Shown here in pieces: positions 11,066 to 24,089 of a stretch of 64,000 nt of DNA. The position numbers were made by a program, and so were the translations under genes. Position 1 is the stretch's first letter, and each line of letters opens with the position of its first letter. Origin of the DNA: Allacma fusca (lineage: Eukaryota > Arthropoda > Collembola > Symphypleona > Sminthuridae); the NCBI GenBank assembly GCA_947179485.1, contig OX359247.1, positions 60,175,131 through 60,239,130 of the forward strand. The letters run 5' to 3'. The notes beneath the pieces are model-generated. The model saw only the letters and a program-made list of their open reading frames with translations. It was not told where the DNA came from and did no database searches.

Positions 11066-12160
11066 GTTGACTAACTGGGACACAGTTGGAATTTCGGTCA
11101 AAATTTGGTTACTTGGCAGTTTGGAACTTTTTCCACCCCCGTTTCGGAGCTAGCAGCTATCCAAGCAGGAAGACAATTTTACCGCATCAGATATTAGTAG
11201 GCGCCTGTTTCACTGGGTGAAAAGCATTTCCTAGCAAGTCCAACGTAATTGAAATGTCATTAAAAAAATGAATTTTCACTATCTCACGAATGCTCCTTTT
11301 ATAGTTTTTTATTATCATAACTAATCATTCACTTCCTGTTATTTTACACAAAAGGTGAATAATTTGTGAATATTTTCCGCCCGATTATTGCAGGATTATT
11401 TAACTTACATAGTAAAACAGGAGTAAGCAAGGTGGAAAAAATACTTATATGTAGGAATTTATATATATAAATATAAATATCCAGCCAAAAATCCTATTGT
11501 AGTAAATTCTGTTGTGGTTAGTTCAAATCATATTTCATCAGCTCATATTAAAAATTGTTGCCATACCAGCCACTAATATGAGGATGGGTTGAAATGAAAC
11601 CGGAAGTCTTATTTCCTCATAATATATACAATTTTTGTAATATAATTAAAGACGTAGTGTCACATAATTACCTTAGACTAGGTTAAAAGATTTCGTTTCT
11701 ATTCAATTTTGTAATGCCAACACTTTCGTATGGTACTGTTCATTTTAACTCCCAAATTCTCGCCCTTGTAATTCGGTACTCCAAGTTGGTAGTCTAAACC
11801 GCACATCATAAATGTAGATACAAATGCCGAAAATAGTTACTCTATGTTAAAAATGCCCACAACATCCTAATATAACAATATGGTTGAGGGTAAATCGTTT
11901 CATGGCACACTATACACGTGACTTATCTTTATATTTACTATGACACCAACTATATACTAATGTGGTAAGTTCTCTGCCTAGGTTTCCCGTGTTGTAACCT
12001 GGGTTGCAAAACCGAAAATTACTACTTTAGCGTTTCCATTTATGTTATCAAAACGCGAGTCCTCATTTTTTCCGTTGAAACCGTTTTTCAAAAATGTTTT
12101 TCCATCCCTGATTGTAACGTCGACATTCGACATGACGGGCGAACTGAAGTTGGCTTTACA
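11066..12160. other. Intergenic, nothing recognised
   Basis: AT-rich DNA with no gene or structured repeat that I can support. A 67-codon minus-strand frame at 11978-12181 runs into the next transposon and has no family resemblance. Confidence 0.5.
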
Positions 12161-12168
12161 GGGAGCAG

Positions 12169-12950
12169 CAAAGGTGTCCAAATGACTCAGCCTATCCTAT
12201 ATCCTTCCTATTTATAAAATAAGAGCCTACATTTCATTGACAAATCAGCTCAACGAATTCTACACCATTCCTACATCTTGTATGCTTTTCGTTACTGACA
12301 GACTATTTAAGGCATTCTGCTCTAATAAATTAAAAACACTGTCTCAGCTCAATATAATCGGAATAAAATAGTTTGAGCTAAGTCACCTTGGCCAAAGTCC
12401 CTAAGAGCAGAACAGTGTCGATCTCGCCTTGGTTAGCGCCGGAATATTGACCAAATTTTACGACGTTGGTCCAAAAGAATCATGGTAACGGAAATCTATA
12501 GCTGACTGACAACATATCTCATAGTAAATCCTGTTTGAAATTTAAACTGTTCAAACGCAAATTTTCATTTCAGTGGTCGAGCTTTAACGTTTTCACTTTA
12601 CTGAATATTTAGAAGTTTTAATTTTGGTGAGGTTTTAGCGCATTTATCAAGGCACCAACTTTTCTTGCTTGAGTCGCACCATGAAACATACAATCTGCAA
12701 GTACCAGGTGCGGATTATTCTTTGATTTTCATTTTGCCAGTTCCATATGCCATTAAATGAAATTGACGTGTTTCAATAGCCTACTTATGTGCCTATATTT
12801 TTAAGACGGATGAGCCTACCTATTTTGTAGGTTAGGTTTTAAGTTTATATTCTTGCACCCTATTTTGCCTTCAAGCCTATTTAATAAAATCCTTGCACCC
12901 TATAAATAGCCTACAAATAGGCCTATATGTAGGATAGGCGGACACCTTTG
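12169..12950. mobile_element. hAT-like element, CCTACAT word, TSD GGGAGCAG
   Basis: The element begins CAAAGGTGTCC and ends GGACACCTTTG, flanked on both sides by GGGAGCAG (12161-12168 and 12951-12958). Both ends are rich in CCTATCCTA and TGTAGGATAGG words. It is related to the element at 55255-56132, which has the same word and a similar terminus. Non-coding. Confidence 0.85.
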
Positions 12951-13003
12951 GGGAGCAGAGTAACTCTGTAGGGAGACACGTTATAGGGAGTCGAAGTCGA
13001 CGG

Positions 13004-14390
13004 TAATGTTGGGGATAGTGGTCCCGATCTTTAAATTCTGAATCAAAAAAACTCGATTCGATTCAATTCTGATTCATCATTTTTTGATTCAATTCAAAAC
13101 ATGAATTGAATCATTTCATTCAATTCACTTCATGAATGAAATCACGCAAAATGCCTTGAATCGCGATTCAAATGATTCACGTGCTTAATGATTCACGGTA
13201 TTAAAAAAACTCGCACGTGTTTCCGAGACATTTTTGTTGGAAAACCGACTTACCAATTATTTCGTAAATAATAATTTGTGTACATTAAATACATCAATTA
13301 TTATTAATTATTATTACACCATTTACTATCGATAGAATTTAGGTCATAATGGAACAGTTAATTCGCAGGATATGTAACTCGAATTTGTGAATGTTACAAT
13401 TCACTCTCGCTATTAAGGGATGCTCATGGGACCTGCAAAATGTGTCCCTTATAAACATTATCCCGTATAAGCAGTGTTATACATTGTGTAAATGGGAATC
13501 GGGACTGTAAATCCCAATCCCTTATATCAAAAAATCCCCCAGGGAAAAAAAAGGGTATCCCTTATAGGGAAGGTCACTGTAATGACAATTTTATACAATA
13601 TTCTTCCGCTGTTGTATGTAGTCATTATAAAATCCTTAAATAAAATGTTTATGTTACCACCTCTTACTGTCTGAATGATTTGAATCATCATTCGATTCAA
13701 TTCATCACGCAGAATTGAATCAAATTGAATCATGTGAATCGTGAATTGAATCGAATCATTGTATGTCATTCAATTCATACGTTGAATTGAATCAAAACGA
13801 AATTTTTGAATTGAATTGAAAGATTGGGACCACTAGTTGGGGAATCGGGACTCAGTCTATTGGGACGGACTTCAAAAACTGAGATACAGATACGGACTGG
13901 ACTGAGACTGGGACTTAAAAATTAAACAAATACAGGGACTGGGACGGACTGGGACTTAAAAATGAAACAAATACAGGGACTGGGACGGACTGGGACTCTC
14001 TCTCTCTCTAAACGTCATAAAGACTGAGGAGACCCATAGTTGAGTTTGGGTTACATATCGTCGTGGAAGAGGCAAAATGGTCTACTCACGCTTACATTTG
14101 TACCGCACTTGGACCATTTTCCCTCTTCAGCAACGTTATGTTCATGTCTACTATGTAGCTTAGTTCCATCTCATGGCAATTTCCGCAAAACATGTGCTTT
14201 GTTGTGGGGGTTCCTCCTGGACTTATAAAGATAGGGACGGATACAGACTTTATCCAAAGACTCTGCCAGAGACTGGGACTGATTCGGACTCACGTCATTT
14301 CCAACTGGGACGGACTGGACGGACTTATTTCGTGATACTCTGGGACTCACAAGAGATAGGACTCTCAATTCAGGGACTTCCCCAACATTA
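13004..14390. mobile_element. hAT-like element, GGGACGGACT word, TSD GTCGACGG
   Basis: Termini TAATGTTGGGGA and TCCCCAACATTA, with the 8-bp duplication GTCGACGG at 12996-13003 and 14391-14398. The interior repeats GGGACTGGGACGGACT. A second element (13016-13835) has jumped into its left terminal repeat, 12 bp from the end, so this one is older. Confidence 0.85.
13016..13835. mobile_element. Nested hAT-like element, GATTCAATT word, TSD GTTGGGGA
   Basis: Begins TAGTGGTCCCGATC and ends in the inverse GATTGGGACCACTA, with the duplication GTTGGGGA at 13008-13015 and 13836-13843. About 170 bp at each end consists of GATTCAATTCA-type words in both orientations; the middle is unique. Confidence 0.88.
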
Positions 14391-14570
14391 GTCGACGGTA
14401 GTAATTGTTTATTACCAATTATACTCGATATGCTACCAATCATCATTTATGTTAATGCCTTGGTGCTATATATTCATACAAATGTTTCGGTATTCTAATT
14501 CTTACAACAAGCGACTCCCATGAATAAATCCGTTTAATTGTTTCTTCCAACATAAAAGGGTTTACTTGCC

Positions 14571-14576
14571 TTTATT
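14571..14576 (-). terminator. Polyadenylation signal AATAAA
   Basis: AATAAA on the minus strand, about 115 bp downstream of the stop codon of the secreted allergen-repeat gene. Confidence 0.5.
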
Positions 14577-14689
14577 AATGCACTTCAACAGTAAGACAAC
14601 AGTTTCGAAAGCATAAACATAATTATTAAACAATATCAAGAATGTCAATGATTTTGAAGGATACAAATATTTTAGCATAGGATGAGTAA

Positions 14690-15500
14690 CTAGAAACGTC
14701 CTGCAATCATGTTTGAAGTAGGAATATAATTTCCACTAGATAGAAAATCTTCCAACTTGGACAAACCTTCTAAAATATTAATTCCGTACTCCTTCGCATA
14801 TTTATCAAGTGCTATCACCTCGGGAAGGGCCTGGAATTTCTGAACTACTTGAATCACATCCGGCTGTTGCAAATAGAAAAACAAACGAATACCTTGCTCT
14901 GTCAAAACTTCCCCAGCCTTTTCCAGTTCCAGTTCAATCTCCCTGTACAATATTTTCAGAGCTTCGACAACCGGAACAATCACTTTCTTCAAAGCGGTAA
15001 ACAAAGGCGCAGCGTCCGGTCCGGTTAGGAAAATTCTTATACCTCGAACAATTGAGGGCAGCTCTGGGTACTTCTGCAAAGCTCTGTCAACAATGTCACG
15101 AACTTTTGGCACGCTTAACACCTCGATCAAATAAGTGCCTAATGGATTTTGATTTTCTGGATTCTGTTGATCACCAATCAATACTTCCAATTTGTTAATT
15201 ATGTCTTGAGTCGTTTTAATTACCTCTTGCCGTTCAAGAAATGTAGCTCGTAAATCGGAGAAGTCCTTACCAAAATTAACTGTAAATTAAAATTGGAATT
15301 AATTGATGTTATATCGTTATGATTAAATTTGACCATTTTGAGTCAAATAGATTTTTAAATTGAATATAAATTAGTAACTGTGCTGAATCTAAAACCTGGG
15401 ACTTACTTAATTCTGTATCGAAACTTTCCTCATACGAAAACTCTGAAGGTAAGGCTTGGACCGTTGCAAAGGCTAAACTAAACAGAAGAATGAGGATCAT
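14690..15500 (-). CDS. Secreted insect-allergen-repeat (G12-like) protein
   Basis: Two exons: 15407-15500 and 14690-15279, joined by a 127-bp intron with donor GTAAGT and acceptor TTTACAG, giving 227 residues. Translation starts at 15500 with the signal peptide MILILLFSLAFATVQALP. An in-frame ATG at 15551 lies too close to the expected transcription start. The body is alpha-helical and resembles the insect allergen-related repeat (PF06757): repeated pattern of leucine-rich helices with LPEVIALDKYAKEYGINILEG, and an earlier LSVPKVRDIVDRAL block. Members of this family are secreted or microvillar gut proteins of arthropods with poorly defined, possibly lipid- or detoxification-linked roles. Family assignment is from pattern only; the exon structure is firm. 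Confidence 0.65.
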
Positions 15501-15583
15501 TTTGAAGCTTTCAACAGAACTACTGGAGACTGGAAGACAGGGTTGGACCAAATACTGACAACTTTAGAAATTATTGGCACCCC

Positions 15584-15590
15584 TTTTATA
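15584..15590 (-). promoter_or_regulatory. TATA box of the secreted protein gene
   Basis: TATAAAA on the minus strand, about 85 bp upstream of the chosen ATG at 15500. A start about 30 bp downstream (near 15560) supports 15500, not 15551, as the initiator. Confidence 0.65.
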
Positions 15591-15599
15591 TGAATCTTT

Positions 15600-17655
15600 G
15601 CTTCCGATTCAAAGATTAGGAATTTAATAAATAGATCAATGATATTTACACGCTTTTTTTAAAAATAGATACATGATTTGATTCTGATGAAGTAATAGTC
15701 ATGGAATTCAGCCCAAATAAACAAATTGGGAAGAAAAAGATACTGCATGAGATGACTCAAAACATCATCCCTAAAAGTAAATTCTGCAGAAATATGAAAA
15801 AAATTAGGGCAGTGATTACACTTTGTGTCAAGCTTTAGAGGAAAACTAGGATTGCTTTTATAATATGCTTTGTATTCCTATCCTTAAAAAATATAGCATT
15901 AACAGTAAACAGTATCAAGAATAAGTACATCCACAGTGCAAATCTATTTTATGTAAAGCGAACGAAACGTTTGAGAAAATGCAATGTCCTGCAAAAGTGG
16001 ACAAATATTTGCCTAAAAACTGGAATTCATTTTAGTCAGAGGCGAACAGGCTTTGATAACGAAAGCAAACATTTGATGAGCTGGTTGAAGAATAATCCGA
16101 ACTTTGTTATCTGCGAATGTTTTATTTACAAACACATGTACATGTCTACATGAACGCTGCCTGGATGCGATTCTCCAAATCTGCTATAGTCATTTGAAAT
16201 TCTAAGTAATGTACGTCCTACAGTTAAGCCTGCATTTACGAGTTCCATCTAATAAGGAGCCATCCGTCATCCGTATAACTTTTACACATGTTTTTTCTGT
16301 ACAACAACCCTTTCTCCCTTTAAGAGACCCCTTCATTACGGCGTTGTAGACACATACGGATTAAAATCCTTGTTAAATTTTCTCCTTTTAACAGGATCCC
16401 ATTTTCAGGGTTGATTTTTGGTCCTTTAGCTCTCATAAGTACAAAGTCCTTCCTATTTAAGCCAGCACCCCTAAAACTACAGTAGTTAAATTAGATTCCC
16501 ACAGAATTACAGCAGCTTGATACCTCGCTTTAATGAGAAGTGTCTACAGTATATGTAATTATGCAAAATGTGGTAAATAAAAGGACATTTTTATCCCTAT
16601 TGAGCACATGCACCATGCACATAAAAGAAGAAATCTTTCCTAGAGAGAATCAGTAGAATACATTGTATGTGTATCGGCTATTTTCCTACAGTGTCTAAGA
16701 TCCACTGGGTTTTCTAATGCAAATTTCTTCCCCGTACCTGCATCCGTTTTGATATGACGATTGAAAATTTTCGGAGGGTAGAAGATTCGACGTACGTATG
16801 TACATACATAAGCATTCCTGGATAAAAACAAGACTGTTTGCGTTGTTTATATTTTATTACAAAATCTAGTGCAGCCACTACACACGTGCCAATTAATTAC
16901 AGTTAATTAAATGTGTAACCTCAGAACTGTCAAAACAGGATATTTTTATACGGTAGTAGCTATGGGCTCAAAGAATGACTGCAATGCTGACAGCCGTATA
17001 AATAAATTAGCCATAATTGCAAATAAAACATTTGAAGTCAATATTTTTCCATTTTGGGGAGCATATAATAGCTACATACTTATAATTATGTATAATTGAC
17101 TCCGCTATTGCTCCTTCTCTAAAATACTGAAAGTGAAATGAATGCTAAATGAATGAATACTAAAGTGCTACTACACTGAATGTGAATACTAAAGCATGAA
17201 AGTCAAATTTCTGCCCCGAAAGGGACTATGTTGTAGATAATTACGTACAATAAAGTAATAGTGAATAAGCATAGCACACTAAAACTTTACGTTGGATTTT
17301 GGATGGAACTACAGATAGCTGATTAAAAAGGTCAGGAGCAAATTATATTACGTTTAAGACTACGACCATTTTTCTCTCTATAACGAGCGTCCCTACCGCG
17401 AAACTTATTACAGCAGATTGGTATAATATGAGATTCCACCAAATGTAACTTATTTACATGCTTTACATGACGGGGTAATGAAATAATAAGGAGTCCACTC
17501 TGTCAGAGCTAAAATAGTTGAAATGGGCGAACGGATGTTGGAACTGTTGGAAATATTAACGAGGTGACGACAAATTAACAAACAAGTTGACAAGTGGCAT
17601 TTCTGCGGGACTAGATTCCTCCATATGATGGACCCCTGTGCCCGTTATTAGAGAT
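15600..17655. other. Intergenic, nothing recognised
   Basis: AT-rich DNA. Short frames at 15971-16153, 16640-16831 and 16911-17099 have no motif or splice context. No terminal repeats noticed. Confidence 0.5.
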
Positions 17656-17660
17656 AACAT

Positions 17661-19163
17661 TCAAAAACCATCATCTGCATTCTCAAACTGCACCAGGACA
17701 ATCAAGTACATTGTCAATGCTGACAAAATCTGCAATCACCATTAATAGAAAAGCATTTTGTTAATATACATAATTATCTACAGCAATCAAAGTAAGAATT
17801 TCATTTCTCTTACTGAAGTAAGAAGTCCTCGATTCAAAGTGAAATAATTGCATGGTTCAATTTTGGGAGGAGTTGATGAAATTGTCAGAGCCAGCATTTG
17901 AATTTTGGACCTCAGGAAGGTTGATAGCTGCTCAATTGGGAGAAAATTGAGCACATCGGTAATTTTTTGTGATTCTACTTGCAAATTCTCAGAAACATTT
18001 GCAAACCAATATAATTCCCCAATGAACATAACCAATGCTGGAATTGTGCCAAAGATATTTAATTTTAATCCTCGATGACCCCACACGAAGGAGAAAAAGG
18101 AGTAAATTAGTATAATGAGGATATCCAACAGAGTGTTCAGCATTAGTGTCAGACCAAAACATTTATTATATCGCTTAACTTCATCTTCAACCAGGTAATA
18201 CGCATCGATGCAACTGTTTATTAATTCTTCGGTTCGGCCATCGTTTTCCGAAACACCGTTGGTGGCACGCTCAATCCTCTCCATCCATGCGCTTTTGAGG
18301 GGAAGCGCTTTGGAGGAGACTCCCTTTACAGGTGAAATCGGGGGAATGTAAACAATATCAGGGAAAATCTTACTGCTGTAATATTGAAAGTCTGAAATTA
18401 TCTCATTGGGATTTAATTTTGCCTCATTCTTTGTAGACTTTACGTGGGATTGATTTTGAGCCTTTTTCGATACAGAAGTCAGCTCGATTTGGATCATCTT
18501 CAAACAGGTGGCATACATTTCAGGGAAAAAATTAACCCATAAATTAAATCCCGGATGAAGGAAACACGACAATGTCCAGAAAATAAATTCAAAAATATAT
18601 AAACTAGCTAAGGAATGAAGCTCTTCTACATACACTACACCAGAAACTATCATACAAATTCCGAAAATCCAAATTCCAAAAAATGCCCTTTTCTTTCCGC
18701 AACAAATTTCCTGAAACAAGCCTCCAAATTTTTCCTTGCCTCGAACATCTAAGAAATTCAAGTGTTTTGTGGAACAGAGCTTCTCCAACATGCGAATATT
18801 CTGTTGCCAGTTTTCTACTATTGTCTTCCCGCGCAATAAATTGTATAATTTTATGCCTTGGTAAAAGAATTGCGTCATGAAAGTCACCAGGCCCATCGCA
18901 AATCGATCCGTTGATGTTTTCAAAGTATTGGCAATCATAAAGTTGGATTGAGAAAATAATTGTAAATATATCCACAGTACCGCGACTCCAATCCAAAAAG
19001 AAACGTATAATGTTGAAATACTTATTCGTTTCCATTTTAAGGATTTCCCGGAAATGGTCAGAGGGAAATTCCCGATTAGCTTTGCCCCCAAAATAGCCCA
19101 GTAACCAACGTCTAACAAGTAAGATTCTATTTCTGCAAAACGATCTCCCTCACTTTGGTACAT
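17661..19163 (-). CDS. Gustatory receptor (7TM chemoreceptor)
   Basis: A ligand-gated cation-channel receptor of the insect GR/OR superfamily, in the plasma membrane of sensory neurons. Exon 1 (17814-19163) encodes 450 residues from MYQSEGDRF. It ends at LNRGLLTS, followed by donor GTAAGA. An 84-bp intron and acceptor GATTGCAG lead to exon 2 (17661-17729), which encodes ILSALTMYLIVLVQFENADDGF and a stop, for 472 residues in total. The last exon carries the diagnostic TYxxxxxQF-like motif as MYLIVLVQFE, split from the rest by the phase-0 intron typical of GR genes. Hydrophobic segments near residues 49-70, 140-165, 185-213, 335-360, 368-390 and 451-466 support a multipass protein. Without the small exon the frame would run on to a false end. 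The ligand is unknown. Confidence 0.88.
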
Positions 19164-19169
19164 TTTGAA

Positions 19170-21700
19170 GGCTCGCTTGATAAGACGTTTGAATTGACCT
19201 AAAATTTTGTTGTACTAGGGTTCTTGTAAAAGCTCGAAAGATTTATTGGACTTGGCTTCTGCAATGCCTGTGACTACATGGCAGTTGGAGGATACTAATT
19301 AATCCGATTGATTTACACATATAATATTAGCTAAGCACTGTCAATAATCATATGATCGGGAAAAGAATAGTAAATAATTAGGAAGGTGTTGTCCCTGAAA
19401 TAAATTGGCCAATTTTGACGAGCAAACAAGAAAACAAGCTTACTACGGAAAAATTCCACTCAAATTAAGTGAGCACACGTGGATGAGAAAAGTGCTAAAT
19501 ATATTTTCATTAAAATTTCCCAGCCTATTTATCCAATAGATTTCAAAAATTGATACATGATTCGTCGATTCTATTTCAATTCAAATAAAAATAATTCACA
19601 ACCATTAGATTATTTCAAACTGAGAAAATAGGTGCACTACACACGGTCCTAGCCAAATTCAAATAAATACACTCTCTCACCATGAGATTTCAAATGACAC
19701 ACAACGATACAGCAATTCACGTACGCATTGTTGAACGTTAGTTCAATCAAATACAAAATTCAGGACCTGTGTAGCAGATGTCAATTTGCTGACAAAATAA
19801 ATTCTAAATGTGACTACTTTATACGAATTTAAATAAAGTAGTTTCTACTTCTACCTACCTAGAAATGTCGCGAAATCTTTCATATCCCCGTGGCCCACAT
19901 TAGGAGGGACGGTAAAAAGAATATCCTATCTTCCATATTACATTCAATCATTTTTCAGCTTTTCAATATTTGTGCCATCCCAGTTAGTTCAAAATTTTTT
20001 GATAGAACGAATTTCGAACCGAACCTTAGCAAGTTATGGCTTTCTTCGCGCAGGAATAAGAACATTTTAAGGACTATCCAGGGACTTATTAAATACGAAC
20101 TACATATCTGCAGATACGTTGTGAATTGTGGGGTAGACTGGTAAAAATACAGAGCAAGGTTGGGGAAATTCAGCTTTAGGATAAAAAATGAAAACGACTC
20201 GGAATAGGATGAAATGTTGACGTTGATATTTTATCTCAGGGGATTTTGCGCTCATGATATTTCGAGACTTAGTCTTGTAGCAAATTTTATAACAATTCAT
20301 TGAATTTATTTCATTACCTCAGTCGAAACTTATGGACAAAGGAAATAGAAGCGTTGCGCGAGATTAATATAAGTAAAAGTAAAAACTAACGTCATCTCTT
20401 TTAATAGTATTAACCTTTCCTCTGGCATCAATTAGACTGCACGCCCATATAAGACCATTTGGTTTTTATGGTGCATATATGTAGGACATTTGCCCTTAAA
20501 GAAACTACCTACAGATAATTTTACTTTTAATCATAGTTTTATGAAGATGTGCCAATGGACACAGCATATCCGAGTTTCCAAATTTCCATGTTTCCTCAAC
20601 GAATCAACCACTATATTTTCTACATCGTTACCTTGTTCATTCTGCAGTCAGTGAGTATAATCCCCCAACCCCAAGTATGTATATGCTCCTCCGAACTGTA
20701 TAAGTGTAGCTTTCTATCGGAAGACTGGTATTTGAGAAAACTCCATTCAGGAGAAAATTTTCTTTAATGATTAAAATACTTAAGCATTTTATTGCCTGGG
20801 TTTAAATCGTTCCAGCAATTATTCCCTTTGCGGAAATATAAACATACACATGCACTTTAATGTACATAAATTTTAATGGATCAAAATAGCATTTTAATGC
20901 CTAAAATATGTTTCTAATACTACCTTAATTTCGTCCTAATAAAACTGTCACAGAAAGCCGGAAGCCAACCTAAAAGCGTGCACACAGTACATACTATTAA
21001 GCTGATTTCCTGTATCTTATACTCCATATGCAATGCCAATTCCTGAAATACATATCTAAAGCCCTTGAAATAATATACGATGGATTTTAACCCTACTACA
21101 ATTTATTTTTATACATTTTTACATATTAAAGTGTTTACGCAATTTGTACAGAATTATATAATTAAGTATGTAATTTGCACATGTTTCGAGCTTCTTTGCA
21201 CCTTCGCTCACAATCAGTCGTCTGCTGGAAATGCCCACCATAGACGAGCTCTACTATATTCTGAATTATCCCCAATCTGACCTGCTTTAGTTTAGTACGA
21301 GCGTCCGCATAGAACGGTTGACTGTCTTCTGCACTCAAGTACGTACATATACATATGGAGGTTAACGTGTTCTGAATGTCAGCAAATTATATATGTATAT
21401 CTCCCCTCTTTTTCACCCACCGTTGGTTCGGGATTGTTGAGATTGAGATCCTGTATCTTCTAAATGGTGCAATTACTCATAAAAATTTTTTATAGGGCCA
21501 GTGCTACTGGATACGCTAAATATAAATAACAATGTTGGTAAATGGTGTATTAAGGATAATTACCCACACGCTCACATGCACCAGATATCATCTCCTTCGA
21601 TAAGACCATTTCACAATGAGACCCTAAAAATCCATAGACTGCAAGCAGCGTGTCGCGTGAAATCATTTAAGGAGTAACTTTTGGTCAAGCATTTCTTAGT
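19170..21700. other. Intergenic between two receptor genes
   Basis: No gene is supported. A short frame from 20549 reads into a hydrophobic stretch that ends before a good donor (GTGAGT near 20650) and could be a lone first exon, but no partner exon is found before the next gene. Confidence 0.45.
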
Positions 21701-21707
21701 TACAAAA

Positions 21708-24086
21708 ATGTTGACAAAAACGGAATACAAATTCAATTTGTGGTTGTTAAAGATTCTTTCGAGACTGGGGATATTTCCAATAACAGTGGATAAAACATCA
21801 GTCACAATATCTAGGGCGCCGTCAAATTTTCAGAGGCTGGTTTGGTACGCGTACATGACCGTAACAATTTCCCACTTTATTTACATAACTCTCCGGCTCG
21901 TGCAGTCCTTAATTTACAGGGAGCAATTTGTCCTCAGTCATTTTACTTTACATTTCAACTACTGCATTGGTAGTCTTATGTCACTAAGCTGGTATGTTCT
22001 CAATTTCGTTGTATGCCCGGATATTCCCATCATAATTTTTAATGAGCTTTTCGCTGAAGACAGTATACGGGATTACAGTACGTTTACAGATAAAGCATTA
22101 GTAGTTATTCATTCAATTTGCTAAAAGTGGATCTAATGACTCTTATGTCTGTTCCTTTGCAGTTCCAGAATACATTTCTGGCAGGAAGAAGACAAGATCG
22201 ATTTTCAAATTTTCCAAGCAGGAACTATTAGCCATTTTTCTTCAGCCTTGTCATTTAGTATGTGGTCTAACCGTTACCATTGCAAGTATTGCAAATCCAG
22301 ATATGAAATTGCTCTTGTACACTGCCTTGAATAACGACTACCAAAACTCACTGACGTTCAGCTTCCTCTTGGTCTTTGAGTACTTAATCCTGGTCTTCTG
22401 GACAAACTCCATCTATTTTACTTTAGAACTTCAAATCCTATTCTTTGAGAAGCTAACCACAACACTTGACTCTTATACCAAGTTTCAACTGTAAGTGATG
22501 ATCTTTTTGCATTTATTTTTAAAATGGAAATTAGATATTTTAAAAGACAAGACCGTCACAGGACACACCTTCCACAGTATTCAAACCATAGCATGATCTG
22601 TCTGCAAATGAGCAAGTACAAGCAGAAGAATGTGGTTCCATTATTGAGTGTTAGGGTTTCCGGGCGTTTTCAAGCGTTGCCAGAGGGCACCATAATGATT
22701 TACAGATTTTTCTACAGGGAAATTTGTTCATATTGGAACAAGGACATTTTAGTAAGCGGCATTGTGCTAAAAATTTTAAGCCCAACGAAGAAATGCTTTT
22801 ACAAAAATATTCATTGCATCAGAACCTTCTTTTAGATATTGCAATAGATATTGTAATAGTATAATACTTCTATGAATGAAGATAAAATTGATTTAGTTGA
22901 CGATAGATAGAAATAATTTCGACATTGTGGAGAAACAAAAATATTCATTGCAACACACGATCAGGAGGAAAAACTGTTTATGCATAATTATTATCTAATA
23001 TAATCAGAACCTCCTAATTGCAAATTGATAGATATTACAATAGAATAATTCTTCCGTGTATTTGAAAGGATAAAATTGAGTTAGTTGATGATATATACAA
23101 ATATTTTCGACATTGTGGGGAAACAAAAACATTCATTGCAACACACGATCAGGAGGAAAGACTGGTTATGCATAATTACGTTATAATAGATTCAGAACTT
23201 CCTTATTGCTAATTTAATAGATATTATACAACAGTTATAATTTCTTCCATGAATTGAAAAGATAAAATTGGGCTAGTTGACGTTAGATAGAATTATTGAT
23301 GACAGTGTGGAGAAAGAAAAATATTCATTACAATACAGTTCAAGATGGGACACTGGTTATGCATAATTACGACCCAATAGAATCAGAACCTCCTTATTGC
23401 TAATTTGATAGATATTACAATTGTATAATGCTTTTATGCATTGACAAGATAAATTTGAGTTAGTTGACGATGGATAGAAATATTTTCGACAATGTGCAGA
23501 CAATTTTGTTTTGTTCCACGGAGTTCCTTATAACAAGAGTAATTATACATAATACATTAATGCAGATCCCATTTACATTTCGAAAAACAATTAATTGTGC
23601 TTTTATAGAAAATCCGCTTCAAAAAACACTTTGAATACATGCTGCAAGAAAATCCAGAAGATTTCTCTGCTCATAAACCTATTCAACAGCAGCAATTCAG
23701 TGATTATCTTCATCTTGAAAGTCGTATGCGCTACCTTTGGTATCGTTAGTGGATTTTTTGCAGTGGAATACTTCGGACTGAATCCAGCCTTGGGTGTATA
23801 TAATTATTCCATTTCCATTGACATGAGCATCCTGTATGCAGTTACATTCGAGAAAGCTTTCCATATTCCGGACAAGATCCACTCTTTCAAGAACGAAATA
23901 TTAATTAAGGCCAGGAGACTTCAACTTTCCACGCCCGATCAGAAATATATAGAACGGCTTGTAAAGTCCATTCCAGAAGGAGGGATCAAAGTCGGGATCT
24001 TCAAAACGTTTGAAAGAATTTCCACGCCTGAATTCGTCGATTTTCTTGTGAGGAACATCGCTGTTCTTCTAATCACCATTAAATAA
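21708..24086 (+). CDS. Multipass receptor-like protein, GR-like (391 aa)
   Basis: Three exons: 21708-22077, 22163-22490 and 23609-24086, joined in frame through GTACGT and GTAAGT donors and TTTGCAG and TTTATAG acceptors, giving 391 residues. The start MLTKTEYKFNLWLLKIL is the first ATG in frame. Hydrophobic segments lie in exon 1 (YMTVTISHFIYITLRL, CIGSLMSLSWYVLNFVV), exon 2 (a pair around HLVCGLTVTIASI and SFLLVFEYLILVFWTNSIY) and exon 3 (SVIIFILKVVCATFGIVSG). The N-terminal pattern (LSRLGIFPITVD) is like arthropod gustatory receptors. However, the C terminus ends STPEFVDFLVRNIAVLLITIK with no TYxxxxxQF motif. It may be a lineage-specific branch of the superfamily or a separate family. Function unknown. 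Confidence 0.62.
22800..23510. repeat. Intronic tandem repeat, about 190-bp unit
   Basis: Intron 2 of the receptor-like gene holds nearly four diverged copies of a unit of about 188-190 bp. Anchors GACATTGTGGAGAAAC recur near 22921, 23111, 23300 and 23488, with TTATGCATAATTA words in each complete copy. It accounts for most of the unusually long 1118-bp intron. Confidence 0.85.
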
Positions 24087-24089
24087 CCG

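Noticed and set aside
15500-15551. Upstream ATG at 15551 for the secreted protein
   Set aside because: It would lie about nine bases from the expected transcription start and would put a polar stretch before the signal peptide.
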